A stretch of DNA of 64,000 bases from NCBI RefSeq assembly GCF_958299795.1, contig NC_133213.1, positions 2,246,033 through 2,310,032 of the forward strand, written 5' to 3'. This DNA comes from Porites lutea (taxonomy: Eukaryota > Cnidaria > Anthozoa > Scleractinia > Poritidae). The position numbers and the translations under genes were made by a program. A model generated the notes under the pieces. The model was not told where the DNA came from, made no database searches, and worked only from the letters and a program-made list of their open reading frames with translations. Positions 51,807 through 62,274 of this stretch are shown piece after piece (position 1 is the first letter of the stretch; every line of letters starts with the position of its first letter).

Positions 51807-52739
51807 TTAGCGCGCAGGAGCTACAGGTTTAGCTGGACAAACCACATGATACAGATGTCTGACTGTATCCTTGACCGCTGTCCTAACTCCTCTGATCTTC
51901 CAACAGTAGAGAGCAGGGTTTAAAGATGAGTTTAAGTAGATAAGGGTTATTGTAAGCCTAACAGAAAGGTTATGAGATGGAGCGAATGGGTGACTTAATG
52001 TACTAACAACACCGTAAGGAAGATAACAGGCTATTAATGTCAGCTGTACCCACAAAGCCGAGGACACTGTTTTTCTGTATCGCCTTATGTTGAATGTAGT
52101 TCCTTCTCTGTTTGCTTGGCTTTGCATCTCATTTTGATGACGGCGAAGTGTTAGATAAATCGTGGAGTATGAAATTCCCGAGATTACTAGCAATGAGTAA
52201 ATTATCCCAGTGACGAGTTGAGAGATTAGCGTATAGTGTTGTTCCAAAAATCGCTGCAAGGTAAAGATGGAAATGTTTAGAATCCAGCCGCCGATGATTA
52301 CTCCACGAATTCGTTTCAACGACACTGTTTTGCTGTGTCTCAGCCCTAGTAACAGAGCAAGAAGTCTGTTCACACTGATTGTAGTCATCGTAAATAGAGA
52401 CACTCCGATCAGGGTTGAACCAGCAACTTCATTTAGACTGACAAGGATGAAACAAAGTGACACTCGCTGATGTGCAATGGAAATCAACTGAATAACAAAC
52501 AGAGGTTGCGACAGGATACCAACCAAAAGATCCGTGGCTGATAGGCATTGAAACAAGAGTTTTGATGGAGCATGAAGAGAATTTTCCTTGCGAAGAGCAA
52601 CAAGAATTAGAGTGTTCCCCATCGAAGCGGTAACTGATAGAAGAATATTCAAAGCTGCTACTGAATACAGATAGGAGTTTCCGTAAAGGGACGCGGTGCA
52701 TACAACTTTTTGAAATTCTTCGTAGTCTTTCTCTTCCAT
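51807..52739 (-). CDS. Class A (rhodopsin-like) GPCR, receptor R7, intronless, NRL motif
   Basis: 310 aa, inverted paralog of R2. MEEKDYEEFQKVVCTASLYG gives Cys14; GN in TM1, SATDLLVG in TM2, SLCF with the TM3-top Cys96. TM3 ends VNRLLAL: the Asp of the DRL triplet (position 124) is Asn, unique in this cluster. ICL2 RHSKTVSLKR, ECL2 QRFLEQHYTL, ICL3 with RRYRKTVSSALWVQLTL, TM6 CYLPYG and TM7 NSSLNPALYCWKI follow. The ECL3 NLS sequon is kept. The frame is fully open, so selection seems to hold. In class A receptors the TM3 Asp to Asn change often raises basal activity or alters coupling; that is an expectation here, not a measurement. Confidence 0.93.
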   Translation of the reverse strand: MEEKDYEEFQKVVCTASLYGNSYLYSVAALNILLSVTASMGNTLILVALRKENSLHAPSKLLFQCLSATDLLVGILSQPLFVIQLISIAHQRVSLCFILVSLNEVAGSTLIGVSLFTMTTISVNRLLALLLGLRHSKTVSLKRIRGVIIGGWILNISIFTLQRFLEQHYTLISQLVTGIIYSLLVISGISYSTIYLTLRRHQNEMQSQANREGTTFNIRRYRKTVSSALWVQLTLIACYLPYGVVSTLSHPFAPSHNLSVRLTITLIYLNSSLNPALYCWKIRGVRTAVKDTVRHLYHVVCPAKPVAPAR

Positions 52740-52865
52740 TTCGAAATAATTATCTGCAGTTTTCCTCTGTAAATTGCTTAAACGGCGTCAAGATAGTTCG
52801 CTCGAGCATTTTCAAAATGAAAAAGGAAAAAGCTTTAAAACAGTTGTAACGCACTATAACATGTC

Positions 52866-52895
52866 TGACCAATAATTATGACGTAAGTTGACAAA
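52866..52895 (-). promoter_or_regulatory. CRE-like site upstream of R7
   Basis: On minus, CAACTTACGTCATAATTATT about 140 bases before the start codon, followed by GTCAGACATGTTATAGTGCG, the same order as upstream of R2 (CGTCATCATTATTAGACATG). Here the core TTACGTCA is close to a full CRE. Confidence 0.45.
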
Positions 52896-53440
52896 ATCAA
52901 TGAATATCTGTTACTGGGTTAGAGAACATTACCTCATTACAATAAAATTTGTAGCTCCAGTGAACTTGATCGGGAACAATATAAGAAGAACTCTAAATAA
53001 TACGATAGGAGAAAAATACATCGAGAACACTCAAAATCTCGAACCCTCCGAGGGCTTGTATACCTTGACCAAAAAGATACCACAACATTCCTTTAAATTC
53101 GCTCTTCTAACTCTTTCTTGAGTTTCTTTTTATGATACATTCCCAGTTCGTAAACACACTTCTAGACATACGATGTAAGGCCCTGAAGTAATGATATAAC
53201 TCAATAAATCTGAATGACATCTTTGTTCATGCAAAACGGCCATGGCAGATATAATTCATGTTTTCTTTGGGTTCGTTATGATACCGGCCGTTTCGTGACA
53301 TAGACCCATAGTCATCACTTCCTAAACTATTTTTGTTTGTATGGATATAAACAGCTGATTATTTGAAAAATTTTACAAGTCGTTAAGAAGAATATAAAGT
53401 GCACTTGAGTTTTGAACATTTTGACGTCGTTTCTTAGGTC

Positions 53441-54189
53441 GATAAGAGTACAGACCGTGGAAAATTGTTATCGATTTTTTAATTGTCGTGACTTTTCCCG
53501 CCGGGCTTTTGCCAAAGAGAAGCCTCGCGAAGACGCGCGGCTGCGAGGAGGCAGGCTATGAAGCTGTGCGCAAAAGTTCCAAGGCAGAATAAATCTCGAA
53601 GCGATATAACATAAGGTAGTGTAAGATAACTTTTATGAGGTAGCGCAGAACAGAGAATGTATTGTTTTCGAGCAAACATGTGAAACAAAACAGAGAATCC
53701 ACGAGCCCGGTGTGCGTGTTTGTGAGTCCCGTGCTCATCCCGTCTTCAACCAATCGTCGGGTGGATTCAACTGAAACATACGCGTATAGCTGTCGCATTT
53801 GCCTGCTGGAATTTTTAAGCGTTTTTAGGCTTAAAAACAAAAAATTCAAAATTACACATTTCTAAACAAATTGAACAGCACGCGCGTATAGGTAAAATCT
53901 TTGCTCGTTGGCACTTTGCGATAGCTACAACTAGTATTATGATAATATATTTTCTTTGTCTTGGTAGCACGTGACATCAGATTGTACTGTACGGTTCGGC
54001 CACAAAATTTTAAGCTTCGCTGTTTTTTCTATAGTTTATGCGCTAGCACAAGCATTATTAATTCTCAAGTATTAACGATGTATTTGCTTGTTAGGAGCGG
54101 TAAAAGAGCCATTTAATGACGCAAGAACTGGAAAGTTGTGCTCATGTATACCTTTCCATCGGTTTGCATCACACTGTACTATTAATAAT
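53441..54189. other. Unassigned sequence where a receptor is missing
   Basis: By the arrangement at the other loci a receptor on minus should follow the upstream block at 54190-54480. I find no receptor sequence here on either strand. A GC-rich remnant at 53500-53570 (CGCGAAGACGCGCGGCTGCG) looks like part of a dispersed element. Confidence 0.45.
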
Positions 54190-54480
54190 CACATTATGCT
54201 GTTTTACTCAGTCAAGAGATCACTTGACTCAGTGAATTGTCAAATAATGATGACGCAAGTTTTGAGATCAAAATCAATATAATTAATGAGCAGTACTTCG
54301 TTACAATACAACTTACATTTCCTGAAAAGCGAAAAAATATCCTGCCAGTTAATTACTGGACTGGAAACTATGAAACAGCATCTAATGTACAATAAATAAA
54401 AAGTTGTTGTAAATTCCAAGGGATGTGGATGTCTTAAATTGATAAAAATAGATTGCTCGAATTTATACTAGAGACGAAAA
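54190..54480 (-). repeat. Orphan copy of the receptor 5' flank
   Basis: On minus this block reads CTGAGTAAAACAGC, then TTGACAATTCACTGAGTCAA region words, CAAAACTTGCGTCATCATTA, TAATTATATTGATTTTGATC, CCAGTTAATT and CAACAACTTTTTATTTATTG, matching 26440-26900 upstream of R1. The CRE-like core is kept. No receptor adjoins it. Confidence 0.7.
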
Positions 54481-54993
54481 ATCCGTCTAAGCACAGGAAG
54501 CCCAGACTGACAACAACCTTCTAAAAGTCAAATTTCAAGGATTTGAATGGGAATTTATCGAAGATCGATAAAACGGTTAAAATGTACATAAACACGCATT
54601 AAAGTGCACATACCTTATAAAGAGTTGTCTCTGTGTTGTTTTCTTACAGTTTTTTGCCCTATAAACGTCATTTTAGCACGTTTTGATGTTTTGGTTTCTC
54701 GCATGCTATAAAAAGAAATCAAGGGAAATTAAAACTCGGCTGTCTAACGCCGCCCGAAGAAATAGCTCTAAAAAAAATACTGAAATTACCTTCATTCCAC
54801 TCTAATCGCTCCAAAACTTCGCTTGAGGATACACCGAAGATTTTCCTTTCTTCTTTTAGTTCCAACATCGAGTCGTAGCCTCAAAGAGGACGAGAAATGT
54901 AGCGAGAAAAATTTGAACTTAGCACTTCCGTGGAACCGCTGATCTTCGCAGTGTACTAGCGACAGCCGTTGCTCTTGGCTTAGTAGCCTCGCT

Positions 54994-55146
54994 GCACGTT
55001 CAAAATTCCCTCGACGGGGAGGGACAGAGGAAAAATCAACCCATACAACCCACATTTGCGGGGTTACCTAGGGAACGGTTTTGTTTCCTTTACAAAGAAG
55101 TGGCGGGGAAAAACACGGGTCCCTGTCAAGGGGATTTTGAACGTGC
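54994..55146. mobile_element. Short MITE, GCACGTTCAAAATTCCC family
   Basis: GCACGTTCAAAATTCCCTCG at the left and GGGGATTTTGAACGTGC at the right are inverted ends of about 28 bases; the interior is non-coding. Confidence 0.8.
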
Positions 55147-55377
55147 CTGACGAATTATTCGTCTAAGACAAATAAATCGTATAGCCGGAAATAAATTAGT
55201 CTCCTTCGCAGTCGTTTGTAGGCTCATCACGCAACCCGTCCGTCAGCACCACAGGCATACCAATGTAAAATAACTCAATCAACAAGTATGGCAACCCAAA
55301 AGCAACTCGAGGTTATTTTGGAGGGAAATTGCATAGCCACCCGCGTCTTGTAAAGCAGAAACAACTAATGAGTCAAT

Positions 55378-55739
55378 GGGGACTTAATGATCCGACGACG
55401 CCACGGCAACGAGAACGTCGCTTAAAAAAGTGAATTTGGGTTCTTTTGGTCTTCATAGCGATTATTCGCACGCACTTACTTTGACAAATGTAGGCAAACC
55501 CTCCCGAAGCTGAATTTCAAGGGACCATATCCAAGCTCAGAAAGAGAAATCTAATTCCGCCGTCGCTTGTTTACGTTCTCCATGAAACACGAAATTAGGT
55601 ATTTTCACGTCGTAGTCGTGCAAAAACGGCAAAGAAATGTACAAAAATGTGTGATGCACGTGCGAAGTTGTTGTTTTGCTTATTAAACCTTTTTTTTTTA
55701 CGTTCTCGTTGCACGTCCGCGTCGTTGGATCTTAAAGTC
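55378..55739. mobile_element. MITE, GGGACC family, full copy, reverse orientation
   Basis: GGGGACTTAATGATCCGACG at the left and GTCGTTGGATCTTAAAGTC at the right. The interior (GGCAAACCCTCCCGAAGCTG, TTTTCACGTCGTAGTCGTGC, GTTGTTTTGCTTATTAAACC) is the reverse complement of 280-642. Confidence 0.82.
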
Positions 55740-56039
55740 GAAAACGGAAAGCGGGAATTGTTTCCGTGTATCCGTGTTGTCTGAACTATTAAGCTTAGAT
55801 TAACTGTCATGACCACAAATTTGGAAAATAGAGCTAGAGAAAGAGAGAATAAGAGAAAGTAGGCAGCTGGCCAGCAAAGCTCAACGAGAAAAAGGGCGAC
55901 AGAGATCTAGAGAGAGAGATAAACAACAAAGGAGACATTTTTTTGTTGGAAGAACAACATTACAATTTGTGGCGGCGGTGAGAAAATAAGAGATGCTAGC
56001 GGCCACCAATGCACTGGGTGAAATTGAGCGGCAGTGAAA

Positions 56040-56236
56040 AAAAAGTGAACGAGAACGCGTATGACATTTCCTCCATAAAACGTGTCACTAAGAAGTTTCT
56101 GGAGGTTTCACGTTGTAGTCGTGCAAAACAACGGTAAAAAAAATGTACAAAAAAAGAGTGCTGCACGAGCAAAGTTGCTTTTTTGCTAATTAGACACATT
56201 GTTGTCTTTCACCGTTCTCCTTCGTTGCCGTCATTT
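56040..56236. mobile_element. MITE, GGGACC family, diverged partial copy
   Basis: TTTCACGTTGTAGTCGTGCA, CTGCACGAGCAAAGTTGC and TTTGCTAATTAGACACATTG follow the order of the copy at 55378-55739, just 300 bases away and in the same orientation. Both ends are eroded. Confidence 0.6.
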
Positions 56237-56465
56237 GAATAGCAAGAATTCTCCTAACTTTATATACCCGGTTCGCGATCCACCTTCTTTTAAAAATACC
56301 TCAAAATATAATCCTCTAAACAACTGTATTTGAGGGCGTCATTTGAATTTGTTTTCGGAATTTCAACTGTAAGTGTTAGTTTTCTCTTAAAAATGTTTTA
56401 AATTTTCATTTTCTTTAAAAAAAATAATTTATAATTTTCAGAGGTACTGACTCCACTAAAATGCT

Positions 56466-56704
56466 GGGCCAAGTTGTTCGAAGGCCTAATAGCGCTTAAC
56501 CCAGGGTTAAATTTAACCCGGGTTTCTTTTCTTTTGTTCAAAAGCACTTTCTCGGACAATTTTCTATGATATTTATAGAGCATCGAATCATCAACTTGTT
56601 GACAAAAAGAATTAAACTGAACTTACTTTATAAGCTTTCATATTTGAATTGAAATTTTGCACTAACCCTGGGTTATCTTAACCCAGCTTTGAACAACCCG
56701 GCCC
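56466..56704. mobile_element. MITE, GGGCCNAGTTGTTC family, copy 2
   Basis: GGGCCAAGTTGTTCGAAGGC at the left and CTTTGAACAACCCGGCCC at the right, with AACCCAGGGTTAAATTTAAC inside. Reverse orientation relative to 24326-24537. Confidence 0.8.
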
Positions 56705-57510
56705 TGGAATAAAATACTTAATGCTTTTGCCTCACTAAAAACCAGGCTCGAACAAATGAGAGTATTTTCATGCATAAAGCCTACTGTCACGCAGACAAGA
56801 TACAAAGTAAGTGAAACTTTTCAAAATTCATTAGCACACTAAATTACGTACGAAAGACTAAATTTACATTTATGGCAGGTTTTAAATTTTTCTATGGAAA
56901 TGAAACTGATTGTGATGAGGTTCAACGATCACTCGTCCTCGCCGCCTCAGTTTCTAAATAAAGATTCAACGTAACATATAATTTATTTATACTTACCTAC
57001 TCATGAGATTTTACAAAAATAACAAAAACAAAAAAAGCTATGGATAAGCTAACACTGAGTTGTTGTCCGTTTTTAACTAAGTGAAAAAGGCTCATGCATG
57101 GCCAGTGCTTTTTGCCTCGTCGTGAGAGACCTCTGCTAGCAGGGAAAGCTTAATAGATAAAGAGGTGTTTACGGGTAAAAATGACATCCCTCATTTTTCA
57201 GTGAAGACGTTCAGCTGGTCCTTTTGCATTATTAGCCTTTTCGATTGAGGTTTGCGTGTTCAAAGCTACACATATGACACGTTTGATTATTCAAAGAAAG
57301 TGAAACAGCCAACTCGGTGTCGAAAACTGACAGCAAAACTTGGAAACGTATTGGAAAGATAGATATCAGGTGCTTTTTTAAAATTTTTTTTTAATCTTTT
57401 CCTTTTAGTTAGCCGTATAACGTGATATCTTCTCCACAAATTTTGTATTGTATAAGGAAAACAACGAAATTCTGCAGAAGTGAGCCTAAATTCTCCGGGC
57501 CCACTCTTTC

Positions 57511-57858
57511 CCAGGGGGTACTCCTGGAAATTCTTGGTGGGCGGGAGGGTGCCGCTCCAGTTCTCTAAATCCTGACCTTATTTCAGAAGAAATTTTATCA
57601 TCTTCATTTAGATTAGAGCGCAAACTAAAAGATTTCTTAAAATTCATCTCGAATTCGCATATTACCTTTTCTTTCTCATTCATTTGGAATTGAAATGACA
57701 ATTGCGTTCATACACTCCCGTAGGTCCCTCGAAAATCATACCCGATTCCAGACCAAAATGGGGAAATTCTATACCGTTTTCAGACCGAAACGGCTCGAAA
57801 ACCATACCCTTTGGGGCGACACATGCCTAAATGGCTTATATTAGAGAGTAACCCCTGG
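57511..57858. mobile_element. MITE, CCAGGGGGTACTC family
   Basis: CCAGGGGGTACTCC at the left and GAGTAACCCCTGG at the right. The interior has ATACCCGATTCCAGACCAAA and CCGAAACGGCTCGAAAACCA, a composition I recall from common coral repeats. One copy in this window. Confidence 0.7.
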
Positions 57859-58017
57859 GCCTCTTTCCAAAGATCCGCCCCTGGGATTATTTTCAGGATC
57901 GAGCGTTAGGAGATACAATTCAAAATATCATGATATTGTTATGTTTATATCAACGCCAGTTCTTTGTCTTCAGCGCCATTTATCTGTTGTTGCACCTTCC
58001 CTCAAGACATACTCACG

Positions 58018-61000
58018 ATGCGGATTTTAATTTTTCTTTCTATTTTTCAATTAGCTTCTTTCCCAAGCGGTAAGTAATAGATAGAAGGATTTACATCTGG
58101 ACTTTCCAGTATGCCATGACTTTTATCATGATTTATTCTTATTCACAGCGTATATCCTAAGTGGCCATGGGCTGAGCGGTTTTTTTTTTCCTTCACACGC
58201 AGATTTCACCAGAAAAGAGTAACTTTATTCGTTAGAATTTTGGTATTTTATATATAATTCTCAGGTCAAAAATACTTATCAACAACTGTAACATTTATTT
58301 ACTAAAGAGCGAAATAACGTAATCCATAGAACTAAGTAAACTCATCTACCAAGGAGTGGTCGGCCACGCAATCGTGCTAAAACTTGAGACAAATTATAAT
58401 TGATTAATTATTTGCAAGGAAACAGGTCTTCGGTGGCGGACCAACACTCACGGTCGTAAAATAACTGCGGAAAAAGAACTGGTAATGTCTTTGCTTTGCA
58501 AGGGCTAGAATGACCGCGAATAATGGCTTCCCCGCCTCCACAAACAGTGTCATCAATTACTACTTTAGGTGCTACATGGGTTGTCAATTTAATAGAGTAT
58601 TTTTTTCGTTGGGTGTGTGAAAGTTAGTCTGGAGTAGTTTCGCCCACATTAGGTGTTTTCCTGTTTTGATGTTTTGATTCTAGTCGCTCTTGAGTTTGCG
58701 CTTGGCTGGCGAATTTTTCTTTTCCTATTTTTGAATGAACTCATCTCGCCCTTGTCAGATGTGTCATCTATACAGGTGGTCGTTCTTGAGGGCGATTAAG
58801 GTGACCTTCGGTTGTTAGTCCCTTTCAAGTTCCTGTTTGGGTTTGTTAACCAACGTTTTAAGCGTTTCATTGGTTTTACGACTTATTTTCAATAATATAA
58901 AACCAAAACATTACCCGCGTCTGCCGACAATAAGTTGCCCTTTCTTTGTTTAAGCTCCCATGTTCTGCCCTGTAGCTTCAGCTTGCTCGTTATGTTACTA
59001 GTTAGTTGAGATGAAGAAATAGATGAAGTAGAAGCTGTAAAACTGAGACCGTCGAGGATAAAAACAAAAAGAGGGAAAGAAAATGGCTCTCGGTACTACT
59101 AAGCCAGCGAGCTGCACGACTTTTCACCACTACTAAAAAAAAATCTGTTTGCACTTATCAAACCTTAACGATTCTCTTGATCAGTTATGCACGGTTTCAT
59201 CTTTTTGTTGTTGTTGTTGTTCAAAACTTGTGGCGTTTTTGATTTTTTCGTTAACTTTGGAGAGGAATGTGGCATTTATTTAGAAAAATGTTGAATAAAC
59301 GAACGGGTTAATCATCGTGCTCTGTTAACTCAGAAAAAACCGGAGAGTAAATGGCGAAACACACGTTTCCGTAGCATCTATTTTCAGAGGAAGCTGTAAG
59401 GAACAAAATAACTATAAAACCATACAAGCAGCAAGGAACGTTGGCGGGTGATTGCCACCCATTTCTGATTATTTGTCTATTTACTAACTTGCTTGTGAAG
59501 AACTCGACCTATTAAATCATCAATTTTTCTAGATCTTTGAGATCTTGTTTTGAATTTCATTATGCATGGCCTCTTATCAAAAACACGGAGTTAGTCAAGC
59601 CAAATGGGCACGTTTTCTACTTTTTTCTCATTGGCATAAGATTCAAACGAGCGAATGCACAGGTTATCTTTTTAACTTTTTCTTGCAACACAGAATGTGC
59701 TAAATACAATAATTTTGTTAGCACTTAAACATTGGGGTGAATCGCGACGTATACAGCTTTCTTTTTTCTTCCCTTTCTTTTCACCAACATGTATAGAGTT
59801 TTTGACTGATGCACGAGACTTAAAGTTAAGGGGCAAGAAAATCTGGTTTGCAAATATTAAATAACCATAGTTAGACTGGGGCAATTACGATCGTGTCGAA
59901 TCAAGAAAGAATGGTCGTATTGCTCTGTCGGTCTGTTTTTGGGGAGGTCAGATCTTCTTTTATTGACGAATGCGAGAATTTCTAACTTCGTTTCCCAAAA
60001 CAGCTTCATAGAAAAGTGCAATATTCACACAACAGGTACCGAACCAGTATTCAAATGACCAATGCCATTGTTTTCTGTTGTTTTTATGCGCTTTTTATTC
60101 AACCCAGCTATACAAACGGAATCTGTCAAGAGGTACTCTTTCTTCGTTAAGATAAACATTTAATAAACTCGAGAAACAATTCTTCAATACATAGTTGTTA
60201 AAACAAGTTTATTGATTTTTTTTAAATAGTGACGGCAATAACTTGCTACGAATGTCTTCCGGAACCACCCGATAACTGGTGCCAATTCACTTCAAATGTC
60301 ACCGACTGTGACGAGAAACCGAAAATCGATGGGGCTGAATATGACGTATGTGCCAAAACGTCGTTCGAAATCGTCTACGAGGGAGACAACCATTTGATGA
60401 ATGTAATGAATTGCGCAATAAAGGTATGTAAAAACTTTAAGAGATACGAGGGGGCGTTGGAGTCTATAAAAAACCGAAAAACCACTCAAAAAGCACTCAG
60501 AAAAGAAAAACAACGGTAAAAGATTTCGATCAAAATTAAACCAAAAACTGATTACAAAACCCTCAAAACGAAAGATTTTAGCACGCCTCAATAATACGAG
60601 CCTCAAATTTCAAAACCTTAATCGATTTTAAAATTTGGTGAAATTTTGAACGCGCGGACTAAACAATATCACATCATCTTCATTCTAAATATTATTATCA
60701 TTACTAACAGTATCAGCACTCTGTGATGTCACTTTCAGTACGTAAAAAACAGAAAATCACATCGGACACCAAATTCGAAAAATTGCTTGTGTTATTTGCC
60801 AAAAACCGAAAACCAGATGCTAAAACTGCAAACCGTAACCCACAGCAAAACCGAAAAATTGACCTAAAAATGGCCAAAAATTAACGTCCCAACGCCCTCC
60901 TGAGATAGACTTCCAGTACACCCTTATTTTCTCCAGAGCAGAGCGCGTGAAAGCGTCAACCCGCGAGCAAGGTGACACGCCGTTGTATACGGTAAAAAAT

Positions 61001-61331
61001 TGGGGTCTTCATGGCTCTTTTAACAAGTTTTAATTTTTATTGGGCACGTGACCAAATCTTGAAGTACTACTTAAACGCTTAACTCAAATTTTTCTTCGTT
61101 ATACAGTCCAAGTGCGCCACTGTAAAGGAGAGAATTTGCAATAAGGATGTTTGGTACGAGTACTTTGGAATAGAAGTGCAGAAGTGCACTGTCAATTGCT
61201 GTTCGAGTGACGAGTGTAATGGCTTCCCCGCGGCGGCCGCCATGGTCATGTCCGGATCTTTCAAGGCCACACCGATGAGCCTCGTTTTTCTCTGCATGGG
61301 GGCAGCTTTGACAAGGCTGGTCCTTTCCTGA
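58018..61331 (+). CDS. GPI-anchored Ly6/uPAR (LU) domain protein
   Basis: Three exons, 58018-58069, 60230-60423 and 61107-61331, GT-AG and in phase, give 156 aa. MRILIFLSIFQLASFPS is a signal peptide. The first cysteines (ITCYECL) and the closing CCSSDECNG are the classic borders of the three-finger LU fold (CxxC start, CCxxDxCN end). There are twelve cysteines in the domain, slightly more than the usual eight to ten. After CNGFPAAAAM comes a small-residue stretch and a hydrophobic end (TPMSLVFLCMGAALTRLVLS), a GPI-attachment signal. The exon plan (signal, half domain, half domain plus anchor) is the usual one for Ly6 genes. The protein would sit on the outer plasma membrane; ligand or partner unknown. 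Intron 1 is about 2.2 kb and repeat-poor. Confidence 0.9.
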
Positions 61332-62274
61332 GAACTGTTTACTCTGTTAATCAAGACAGCCCAGTCAGATCAGTCTATAAATAGTTTGCATGCACAGCAG
61401 TGATAATTTTTTTTCGCGGCGAAATTTAGACTCTCGAGCTAGACTATTTCATTTTCCGGCAAAATGCCCTGGCCAGTAGCCAGTTCTAAGTTTTGGTAAG
61501 CCGTGCCATCAAACTGACCAAGAATCTTAAAGTCCGCTATAATAGCGCGCGGTCAATAGTCAAAAAATGAGAAAATACAAGGGGACACTAGAGCTGTATG
61601 TTAATGCTAATGGCACAGCAAATTTGATTTAAGTTCCTGGGAAAGATGAGGAATAAGAAAGCAACACAAAATTGCAATGATATCTTAACCTCTGCCATTA
61701 CTAACTTCAGTGAATTCCCACCCCACCCCTCCCTAAAAAAAACTATCTCAAATTAGTTTTTGAAACTGGTGGATGCGACAAAACAACTAGTGAAAATAGA
61801 CTCTAAACTTGCATTGCAGATCATAGCAAACTAAAAACGCATTTTCAGTTCCCCTAAATTTTGGGAGAAAATGCAGTTTTAGGTCCTAAATTTCAATCAG
61901 TTGCAATTGCCTTCGGACATTTTCCATAGTTTTTTTTATTATCTTTTTTTTTATAAATTCCTATTTCAGAACTTTTTCCCATTTTGTCTCTACTAACTTC
62001 TTTTTGGCTAAGTTGTATATCTATGCTTTGGCAGCAGTGCTGTAAGAACTTATGTTAAGTTTAATATGATAGCTACTTGTCATGACTGTCGAGTAAGTTT
62101 TAACAGTTTTATTTGAAATAATAAAGGTCACTTAAACCTTAAAGTCCATCAATATAATTAAAATAAACACGGTCTAGCAGAATTTCAAAACTTTATTGGA
62201 AGTTTCTTCCTAACAAAGCGTTAATCCAAGTAAAAGTTTTGATAGTAAATATGTTTTCCTAGTGATGATGTCGT
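61332..62274. other. Gap between convergent LU and colipase-like genes
   Basis: AT-rich, holding the 3' UTRs of the two convergent genes. AATAAA appears in both directions (for example near 62120). No other gene or repeat seen. Confidence 0.55.

Larger units (their letters stand above)
50770..53440 (-). repeat. Inverted segmental duplication, right copy (contains R7)
   Basis: Reverse-complement partner of 34780-38830. The 3' flank (51210-51760), R7, and the 5' flank to about 53440 align in order with the R2 locus. It lacks the LINE tail, hairpin, palindromic MITE and receptor relic present in the left copy. Confidence 0.85.
54481..58017. other. MITE-rich intergenic region
   Basis: No gene supported. 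Elements at 54994-55146, 55378-55739, 56040-56236, 56466-56704 and 57511-57858 are listed separately. The 87-aa frame at 54792-55055 runs into a MITE and is not called. Confidence 0.6.

Noticed and set aside
54792-55055. 87-aa minus-strand frame
   Set aside because: Runs into the MITE at 54994-55146, with no domain or signal visible.
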